In this document: in pieces, positions 32,649 through 38,823 of the stretch
Layout: the number at the start of each line of letters is the position of its first letter
How positions within the stretch are numbered: the stretch's first letter is position 1
Assembly: GCA_035254305.1 (NCBI GenBank)
Contig: DATFAS010000172.1
Location: 1-38,823 of the forward strand
Origin: DATFAS01 sp035254305
Lineage (GTDB): Bacteria > Bacillota > Bacilli > Aneurinibacillales > RAOX-1
DNA: 38,823 nucleotides
Direction: 5' to 3'
Translations under genes and position numbers: made by a program
The notes under the pieces: generated by a model
Told to the model about the DNA's origin: nothing
Seen by the model: the letters and a program-made list of their open reading frames with translations, nothing else
The model's database searches: none

Positions 32649-33959
32649 TTAGCATTTAATCTCTGCATTTTTACGAGTGTAATAATACCAATTAAGAACC
32701 AAGCTAATCACATAATAAGCAATGAAAGCATAGAGCGCTGTATTAGGAGAACCTGTTCCTGCAATCGACCAACCAAAGGATTTCGGAATAAAGAATGCAC
32801 CATAAGCGGCAATAGCCGATGTAAATCCTAGAACCGGAGCAGCCTCTTTAGGATTTTTGAAGATATTTGGAATCATTCTGAATGTAGAACCGTTCGCTAT
32901 ACCTGTTGTTACGAATAGAATCAAGAACATAACGAAGAAACCACCAAACTGATGAGCATTCCCGAAATAAACAACCCCTAATGTTGCAGCAATCATCACT
33001 ACAATATCCCAATGAGTAACACGTGCTCCACCAAGCTTATCGGCCAACCATCCACCAACCGGACGAACAACTGCACCTACGAATGGGCCAAGGAAAGCAT
33101 ATTGCAAAGGATTAATATCAGGGAATTGACCCTTAATTAGTAGTGGGAAAGCAGCACTATATCCAATGAAAGAGCCAAAGCACATGGTATAAAGCCATGA
33201 CATCACCCACATATGCTTACGCTTAAAAATAACAAACTGCTCTGAAACAGAAGCTTTTGCTGTTGCTAGATTATTCATACCAAACATAGCAGCGATAATC
33301 GTTAAAACGATTGGAATCACCCAAACAAATCCAGCATTCTGCAGCCAAACCTGCTTCGTTACATCCCCTTTAACAAAGGTTTGAGCATCTCCACCAACAA
33401 CACCGAAAAGTCCCATAGTAATAACAATTGGAATAAAAAATTGTACAACAGATACTCCAAGGTTTCCTAATCCTGCGTTTAAGCCTAATGCTGTTCCTTT
33501 CATATGCTTAGGAAAGAAAAAGCTAATATTAGACATGGAAGACGCAAAGTTCCCTGCTCCAAAACCACATAGGGCTGCAAGAAAAGCCATGGTAGTAAAG
33601 GATGTAGTCGGATCCTGTACGGCATATCCAATTCCAATAGCTGGAATCAATAGAGTCGCGGTACTAATTACTGTCCAATTTCGTCCTCCAAAGATAGGAA
33701 CGACAAAGGAATAAAAAATACGAAGAGTTGCACCCGTTAACCCTGGTAATGCGGCTAAAGTAAATAGTTGATCAGTTGAAAAGTGAAACCCGACATTGTT
33801 CAGGTTAACAGCGGTAACTGACCAAAGCTGCCAAACAACAAAAGCTAGTAAAAGTGCTGGAATCGAAATCCAAAGATTGCGATTGGCAATCCGCTTACCT
33901 TCTGAAGCCCAAAACTGTGGCTCTTCCGGATCCCATTTCTTTAATGCTGACGACATCAT
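32649..33959 (-). CDS. narK: NarK-family nitrate/nitrite transporter, E. coli NarK-like type
   Basis: This 436-residue, 12-helix major facilitator has an N-terminal WDPEEPQFW segment typical of the E. coli NarK/NarU branch, ATLRIFYSFVVPIFGGRNW, NISFFFPKHMKGTALGLNAGLGNLGVS and VVRPVGGWLADKLGG. This branch mainly exchanges nitrate for nitrite. It is first in the narK3-narK2 pair (40-base gap) with AAAGGGTGG upstream; a second ATG three bases in could also serve. An NreC-type box controls it. Confidence 0.9.
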   Translation of the reverse strand: MMSSALKKWDPEEPQFWASEGKRIANRNLWISIPALLLAFVVWQLWSVTAVNLNNVGFHFSTDQLFTLAALPGLTGATLRIFYSFVVPIFGGRNWTVISTATLLIPAIGIGYAVQDPTTSFTTMAFLAALCGFGAGNFASSMSNISFFFPKHMKGTALGLNAGLGNLGVSVVQFFIPIVITMGLFGVVGGDAQTFVKGDVTKQVWLQNAGFVWVIPIVLTIIAAMFGMNNLATAKASVSEQFVIFKRKHMWVMSWLYTMCFGSFIGYSAAFPLLIKGQFPDINPLQYAFLGPFVGAVVRPVGGWLADKLGGARVTHWDIVVMIAATLGVVYFGNAHQFGGFFVMFLILFVTTGIANGSTFRMIPNIFKNPKEAAPVLGFTSAIAAYGAFFIPKSFGWSIAGTGSPNTALYAFIAYYVISLVLNWYYYTRKNAEIKC

Positions 33960-34004
33960 ACATCCACCCTTTCGACTCTTTCTAAGGTTTTTGTCTATAT
34001 CATC

Positions 34005-34048
34005 ATTCTACTTTCTAAAAAAACTCCTGTAATTCAGGGAACCCCCTG
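34005..34048 (-). promoter_or_regulatory. Candidate NreC-activated promoter of narK3-narK2
   Basis: CAGGG-AACC-CCCTG (34035-34048, perfect arms, centre 34041.5) lies 31.5 bp from TAGAAT (34010-34005). Confidence 0.65.
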
Positions 34049-34222
34049 ATGTTGGAGAGGAAAAACCAAGATTTTAACTGCTATTTTTCCCTTGTTCCCT
34101 TAAGTAAACTTTCTATATTGAAAAGCTAGGCCCACTGAAGGCTGCCATAGACCTATATAGCTTCAATACAAAAAAGTGGTAAACTATTAAACAAAAACAT
34201 GTGAACAAAGGAGAGTAAGAAC

Positions 34223-35737
34223 TTGAAAAAAGGAATATGGTTAACCTGCATGCTTTCTTTGGTCTTTCTGTTTGGAGGAGTGGGAGCAGCAGAAAGTGTT
34301 ACGCAGAATATCCAAGTATCTATGGAACCTGTCCATTTTTACTTCAATGGGGAAGTAGAACAATCAGATAGCATTCCTGGTTACTTCTATAATGGGGTGG
34401 CCTCCATTCCTAAAGCGATCATCTACCAGGGAACAACCTATGTCCCCCTTCGATATTTCAGTGAACACTTAAATCAAGAGGTCGGATGGGATTCCATGAC
34501 AGACTCTATTTGGATAGGTCATAAACCCTCTTCCTTTTCAAGAACAAAAGACCAACCAATCATGAATACGGCTCCATCATCAGGGAATTCCATGATTCAA
34601 GTGACGATTTCACCCTATACATTCTATTTCAATGGTGTACCCGAGGCTCCGTCTAGTGATTCAGGATATTTCTATAACGGTTTTACTCAAGTTCCAAAGG
34701 GCTTTTCCTACGAGTGGTCTACCTATGTTCCCTTACGTTATTTAAGTGAACAACTTAATGAAGAAGTTGGTTGGGATCAAGCTAGCCGTTCCATATGGGT
34801 AGGGGTAAAGCCAGCTAGCTTCCCGCACCCTGAAAAGGTAAATCCAGATGGAATCTATGGAATTTCAATCGGTCAAACCGCCAGTGTTGTAAAAAAAATT
34901 GCTGGAGAGCCGGGACGCAAGGATATTAGTGCATACGGCGGCTATGAGTGGTGGATCTATAATCAGGATCTCAATCATTATGTACAAGTAGGAATTAAAG
35001 ACGACATGGTTGTCGATCTCTATTCCAATGCACCTTCCTGGAGCTATAAAGAAATCCAAGTTGGGACAGACCAAGATACGGTGAATCAGAAATTGGACTA
35101 TCAATCTTCGATTTCATTCACCTATGATGAAGCTAATTTCCAATTAGATAATACGCAGGAGCAGCGTCCCCTCTATCTAGTTGGTGACATGCCCGTAATT
35201 ATTTACTTAGATAAACACAACCAAAATAAAGTCACAGCCATCCGCTTTATCACGAAGGATTTATTATTAAAAAGCAAATCCTATTCTATGCATGAAACCT
35301 ATTATGGGCAATCTCCCGATCTTACTTCCCCAACACTCACCTCAGATGAGCAAGAACAAGTAGCACGTGGAAACGAACAACAAATCCTCGATTTGACCAA
35401 CATTGCTCGTCTACGAAACAATCTAGAACCTTTGACTTGGAATTCCGATGCGGCAGTTGTGGGGAGAAGCCATAGTCAGGATATGAGTGTTCATCACTAC
35501 TTCGATCATGTATCAGCCACAACCGGGTTAAATCCATTCGAGCGTATGGAACAGGCTGGAATTACGTATACGGCTGCAGGGGAAAATATTGCTGAGGGAT
35601 ATTCGGATGCCATTGAAGCTTATGAAGGTTGGATGAACTCACTCGGGCATCGCAAGAATATATTAAATGAATCATTCACTACCCTTGGTGTCGGGGTTTA
35701 TCAGTTGGATTATTCACAGGAGTTTGTAACACCATAA
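34223..35737 (+). CDS. Secreted CAP/SCP-domain protein with two copper-amine-oxidase-like N-terminal modules
   Basis: This 504-residue protein has a signal peptide (1-22, cut near VGAAES). Two similar modules (about 32-104 and 126-198) follow, each with HFYFNG/TFYFNG, GYFYNG, TYVPLRYxSE, GWD and SIWIG/SIWVG. These resemble the stalk domain found in many Bacillales surface proteins. Residues about 205-350 look like the CAP-associated region of YlbC-type proteins, and 375-500 are a CAP domain (LTNIARLRNNLEPLTWN, HSQDM, HYFDH, GENIAEGY, SLGHRKNILN). The exact activity is unknown. The start is TTG at 34223 with GGAG eight bases upstream. The protein ends soon after the last CAP strand, as in relatives. 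It reads opposite to its neighbours. Confidence 0.85.
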   Translation: MKKGIWLTCMLSLVFLFGGVGAAESVTQNIQVSMEPVHFYFNGEVEQSDSIPGYFYNGVASIPKAIIYQGTTYVPLRYFSEHLNQEVGWDSMTDSIWIGHKPSSFSRTKDQPIMNTAPSSGNSMIQVTISPYTFYFNGVPEAPSSDSGYFYNGFTQVPKGFSYEWSTYVPLRYLSEQLNEEVGWDQASRSIWVGVKPASFPHPEKVNPDGIYGISIGQTASVVKKIAGEPGRKDISAYGGYEWWIYNQDLNHYVQVGIKDDMVVDLYSNAPSWSYKEIQVGTDQDTVNQKLDYQSSISFTYDEANFQLDNTQEQRPLYLVGDMPVIIYLDKHNQNKVTAIRFITKDLLLKSKSYSMHETYYGQSPDLTSPTLTSDEQEQVARGNEQQILDLTNIARLRNNLEPLTWNSDAAVVGRSHSQDMSVHHYFDHVSATTGLNPFERMEQAGITYTAAGENIAEGYSDAIEAYEGWMNSLGHRKNILNESFTTLGVGVYQLDYSQEFVTP

Positions 35738-35741
35738 ATGC

Positions 35742-35776
35742 AACAAGGGGATGGTTAGACACCATCCCCTTGTTTT
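35742..35776. terminator. Strong hairpin terminator shared by convergent genes
   Basis: A perfect 14-bp stem (AACAAGGGGATGGT with ACCATCCCCTTGTT) around a 5-base loop is followed by TTTT on the plus strand. The M20 gene stops at its edge, so it may end both transcripts. Confidence 0.85.
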
Positions 35777-36947
35777 ATGTCAGGAAATCCAGCACTACCG
35801 CCATAAAAACCTTCCCTGTAATTGTAAGTGAATGCTCATCTACATCAAACTTTGGGTGATGATGCGGATAAATAGCATTTGTTGTCGGATTACCCCCACC
35901 TACAAAGAAAAACGTACCAGGAACCTTTTGTAGATAATACGAAAAATCCTCCCCACCCATAACTGGCGCAAGCTTTGTTACATTTTCATCACCAATCAGT
36001 TGCTTAGCAAGCTCCGCCACTCGCCTTGTTTCTTCCGGATGATTCCACAAGGCAGGGTAACCTCGCTTATATTCATAGCTGCATGTCGCACCAGCCATCT
36101 CACATGTATGTTTAGCAATCTGGCCAATGGATTCCTCAATCATACTTCTCACCTGATCATCGAATGTGCGTACCGTTCCAACCAGCTTAGCGGTATTGGG
36201 GATTACATTAAAGGCCTGACCGCTAGTAAACGACCCAATCGTAACCACGGCTGGTTTAAGAGGATCTATTCTCCGACTTACGATTTGCTGTAGATTAAGA
36301 ACTAATTGGCTCCCAACTACTAGCGAATCGACAGTTAAGTGTGGCGTTGCACCATGCCCTCCCTTACCGATCACTTCAATATCGAAAGCATCTGGTGCTG
36401 CCATCATATATCCTTCACAAAATCCTACGGTTCCAACCGGCTCTGTTGACCAGACATGTGCACCATAGATGACATCTACGCCTTCTAAGCATCCATCTTC
36501 AATCATGGCCTTGGCGCCACCAGGCGCTAATTCTTCAGCAAATTGATGGATAAAAACAACCGTACCAGCAATTTGCTCCCTTACTTCACTTAATACTTTA
36601 GCCACGCTTAGTAATGCGGCAGTGTGGATGTCGTGGCCACACGCATGCATGACACCAGGGATTCGAGATTTATAATCCACATCTTTTTCATCTTGAATAG
36701 GCAGTGCGTCGAAATCAGCTCTTAAAGCCACCGTTCTCCCAGGCTTTCCTCCACGTAGATATCCAACGACTCCCCGGCCACCCACACCTGTACGTACCTC
36801 TAATCCTAGCTTCGTTAAATAATCCGCAATCTTCCTTGGTGTATTCTCCTCATGAAACGATAATTCAGGATACATATGCAGGTCTCGACGGAATGAAACA
36901 AATTCGGGATAAACTTCCTCTAAACGATGGATTAGTCGATTCAGCAT
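35775..36947 (-). CDS. M20-family metal-dependent amidohydrolase (N-acyl amino acid / hippurate hydrolase type)
   Basis: This 390-residue cytoplasmic enzyme shows FRRDLHMYPELSFHE near the start, ALRADFDALP, the metal-site MHACGHDIHTA (about 101-111), QFAEELAPGGAKAM with the catalytic Glu, IYGAHVW, the dimerisation-domain motif GGHGATPH and the C-terminal HHHPKFDVDE. Family members release amino acids or aromatic acids from N-acyl conjugates; the substrate cannot be read from sequence. GGGGGAGG precedes the ATG, and a sigma-A-like promoter lies upstream. Confidence 0.9.
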   Translation of the reverse strand: MLNRLIHRLEEVYPEFVSFRRDLHMYPELSFHEENTPRKIADYLTKLGLEVRTGVGGRGVVGYLRGGKPGRTVALRADFDALPIQDEKDVDYKSRIPGVMHACGHDIHTAALLSVAKVLSEVREQIAGTVVFIHQFAEELAPGGAKAMIEDGCLEGVDVIYGAHVWSTEPVGTVGFCEGYMMAAPDAFDIEVIGKGGHGATPHLTVDSLVVGSQLVLNLQQIVSRRIDPLKPAVVTIGSFTSGQAFNVIPNTAKLVGTVRTFDDQVRSMIEESIGQIAKHTCEMAGATCSYEYKRGYPALWNHPEETRRVAELAKQLIGDENVTKLAPVMGGEDFSYYLQKVPGTFFFVGGGNPTTNAIYPHHHPKFDVDEHSLTITGKVFMAVVLDFLT

Positions 36948-36980
36948 CCTATGGCCTCCCCCTCCCCAGTTCTATCCATC

Positions 36981-37009
36981 ATTATATAGAGATTCACTAT
37001 AGATGTCTC
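36981..37009 (-). promoter_or_regulatory. Sigma-A-type promoter of the M20 gene
   Basis: GAGACA (37009-37004), 17-base spacer, perfect TATAAT (36986-36981). Confidence 0.6.
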
Positions 37010-37035
37010 TTTCTCTTACCCTTTCTTGGCATGAT

Positions 37036-37068
37036 AAAGGGCTCAGCACCTTCGTACTGAGCCCTTTT
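37036..37068. terminator. Terminator downstream of the chemoreceptor gene
   Basis: AAAGGGCTCAG (37036-37046) pairs with CTGAGCCCTTT (37057-37067). T-runs are short on both sides (TTTT on plus, TTT on minus). Confidence 0.72.
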
Positions 37069-37088
37069 ATCTTAAATAGTGAACGCTA

Positions 37089-38780
37089 CTAAACTTTAAA
37101 TTTTCCTATTAGTAATTGAAATTGCTGAGCCATTGCAGATAAAGCTTCAGCGGAGGATGTGATCTCCTCCATTGTTGCCAATTGCTCTTCTGTTGCTGTA
37201 GAGACCTCCTGTGCACCCAATGACACAGATCCTGAAGTCTCCGTAATTAATTTCATGGATAGAACCATTTGCTCTGTACCAGCAGCCATTTGTTGCACAG
37301 CAGAAGAAACCTCTTGGATTTGAGTAGTCACATTATTAACAGCATTCTGAATTTGCACGAATGACCCTCCAGCTGTGTTAACCACTCCAATACCTGCCTG
37401 TACTTCTTCCGTTGCCACCTCCATCGACTCCACAGCCTTATTTGTTTCCTCTTGAATCGATGCGATTAATTGAGCAATCTGCTGCGCTGACTGTGCAGAT
37501 TGTTCTGCAAGCTTACGGACCTCGTCGGCCACTACCGCAAATCCACGGCCATGCTCTCCCGCACGGGCAGCCTCGATCGCTGCATTCAAAGCCAGCAGGT
37601 TAGTCTGTGCAGCTATACCCGTGATTACCTCAATAATATTCCCGATGGCTTTTGATCGTTCACCTAATCCTTTCACTACAACAGCTAACCCCGTTACCGT
37701 TTGATTAATCGAATTCATCTGTTGAACTGCTGTTTCAATAGCCTGTCCTCCTTCTGTAGCCTTTTCAGCTGCTTCTATAGCTGTACTTGAAACCATTTGT
37801 GCATTGTGTGCAATCTGTTGAACACCTATTGACATTTCACTAACAGTTTGTGCCGTTTCTTCCGATCGTTTCACTTCTTTTTCAGTACTAGCTGCAATTT
37901 CCTGCATCGTAGTGGCAATTTGCTCTGTCGCTTTATTCGTTTCCTCTGCACTTGCAGTCAGCTCTTCAGAAGAAGCAGCAATTTGTTCAGCATTACACCG
38001 AATTTCCTGAAGAAGTAGGCGAAGATTACTAGCCATCTGATTAAATGAATTTCCTAATTCACCGATTTCATCCTGATTTTTCACTTGAATTCTATCTACT
38101 GTTAAATCCCCTTCTGCAATTTTCTTAGCAGCATTGGATATTTCCTGAACAGGTTTGGAAATCAGGCGACCAATGAAAATAGCAATAATAAGACCAATGA
38201 AAACAGCAATAATCCCTAGTACTAAGACCCATGTTTTAATAGCAACAACCTTAGCAGATGTATCGTCATTTCCTTGATCTAATAGTTTCATTTGAAATTG
38301 ACTGAGTTCATCCATTTTTTGATCGAACCGATTAATGACATCACGACCCTGCGTTGCCATCAACTTGGTATATTCATCAGTATTATTCTGTTTCTTAAGC
38401 TCAAAGACTTGATAAGCCATTTGATAGTATTCATCCTCTACTTGCTTGGCTCCTTTTAATAATTCTATCACCTCGGGAATATGGACTTTTTCTAATAAAT
38501 CCTTATAGATCACTTGGTATTGACTATGTGCTTTAGTGAAACCTTGGAAAGATGTGTCATCCCCAATAACTAAATACCCACGCATAGCGATTTGTTCCTG
38601 TTTTACAGCTATTTGTAAATCCTTAATAGTAATCACTTTTCTTGCTCGGTCATCAATTAAACTGCTATATGTACGGTCTACAGAGGATACTTCAAAATAG
38701 CTAATTCCAATTGTAAGCGCTAAAATAAATAAAACTGCCAAAAAACCCCCTAATAGCTTTTTACTTACAGACCAATTCAT
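37089..38780 (-). CDS. Methyl-accepting chemotaxis protein
   Basis: This 563-residue chemoreceptor has a membrane helix at about 8-28, an extracellular four-helix-bundle type sensor region (about 30-175), a second membrane helix (about 180-205), a HAMP domain (about 205-258) and a long coiled-coil signalling domain. The highly conserved hairpin tip reads IAAQTNLLALNAAIEAARAGEHGRGFAVVADEVRKLAEQS. The ligand is unknown. ATG at 38780 follows GGGGGG by four bases and is preferred over GTG at 38792. CheV at 16894-17808 is a possible partner. Confidence 0.93.
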   Translation of the reverse strand: MNWSVSKKLLGGFLAVLFILALTIGISYFEVSSVDRTYSSLIDDRARKVITIKDLQIAVKQEQIAMRGYLVIGDDTSFQGFTKAHSQYQVIYKDLLEKVHIPEVIELLKGAKQVEDEYYQMAYQVFELKKQNNTDEYTKLMATQGRDVINRFDQKMDELSQFQMKLLDQGNDDTSAKVVAIKTWVLVLGIIAVFIGLIIAIFIGRLISKPVQEISNAAKKIAEGDLTVDRIQVKNQDEIGELGNSFNQMASNLRLLLQEIRCNAEQIAASSEELTASAEETNKATEQIATTMQEIAASTEKEVKRSEETAQTVSEMSIGVQQIAHNAQMVSSTAIEAAEKATEGGQAIETAVQQMNSINQTVTGLAVVVKGLGERSKAIGNIIEVITGIAAQTNLLALNAAIEAARAGEHGRGFAVVADEVRKLAEQSAQSAQQIAQLIASIQEETNKAVESMEVATEEVQAGIGVVNTAGGSFVQIQNAVNNVTTQIQEVSSAVQQMAAGTEQMVLSMKLITETSGSVSLGAQEVSTATEEQLATMEEITSSAEALSAMAQQFQLLIGKFKV

Positions 38781-38823
38781 GATACCCCCCACTTTCCCAT
38801 TTCTATAATGATCCTACTCGCCA

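Noticed and set aside
34118..34167. Imperfect inverted repeat upstream of the CAP gene (AAGCTA...TAGCTT)
   Set aside because: It needs bulges, has no T-run and matches no riboswitch or leader I recognise.
1..38823. Mobile elements, CRISPR arrays, tRNA or rRNA genes explaining the duplicated nar modules
   Set aside because: I found no transposase, terminal repeats, spaced repeats or RNA genes anywhere in the window.

Overview
The window looks like the chromosome of a facultatively anaerobic, motile, low-GC Gram-positive bacterium. Bacillales is likely, perhaps the Brevibacillus/Aneurinibacillus/Paenibacillus side, but I cannot name the genus. The reasons are AT-rich sequence, strong AGGAGG-type ribosome binding sites, frequent TTG/GTG starts, NreABC-type nitrate/oxygen sensing and CheV. 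I see no tRNA, rRNA, CRISPR array or insertion sequence. Nearly all genes lie on the minus strand.

The theme is nitrate respiration, present as two complete modules. Module 1 (about 1-12700) reads on the minus strand from 11750 downwards: nreB1-nreC1 (membrane sensor kinase and LuxR-type regulator), then narG1-narH1-narJ1-narI1 ending in an unusual NarK transporter fused to a PAS domain, then a terminator, then nreA1-moeA (nitrate-sensing GAF protein and molybdenum cofactor insertion). An FNR gene with E. coli-style cysteines is divergent from nreB1. Module 2 (22405-33959) runs narK3-narK2, narG2-narH2-narJ2-narI2, then nreA2-nreB2-nreC2, with a classical cytosolic NreB.

Two sets of promoter motifs tie this together. 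(1) Palindromes of the NreC type (AGGG-N4-CCCT core) precede all five nar/narK/nreA transcription units. Their centres lie 31.5 bp (once 32.5 bp) upstream of the first base of a -10-like hexamer. (2) FNR/CRP-type boxes precede fnr itself, nreB1C1, a V4R-domain gene, a hemerythrin gene and cheV. Their centres lie 29.5-31.5 bp upstream of a -10-like hexamer, the geometry of class II FNR promoters. The inferred circuit is: Fnr switches on nreB1C1 and accessory genes when oxygen is low; NreB/NreC, tuned by NreA and nitrate, then switch on the reductases and transporters.

Between the modules (12690-22400) lie a PAS-GGDEF-EAL protein, the V4R protein, an LD-carboxypeptidase, a hemerythrin, CheV, a PAP2 phosphatase, a polysaccharide deacetylase, a beta-hydroxyacid dehydrogenase, a cation diffusion facilitator with a small membrane protein, and two possible very small genes (17947-18021 and 20895-21008). 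The right end (34223-38780) holds a secreted CAP/SCP-domain protein, an M20 amidohydrolase and a chemoreceptor. moeA is cut by the left edge.

Where a start differs from the longest open frame, I chose it from ribosome binding site position and comparison between the paralogues in this window. Family functions come from general knowledge; regulation is inferred from motifs read by eye.
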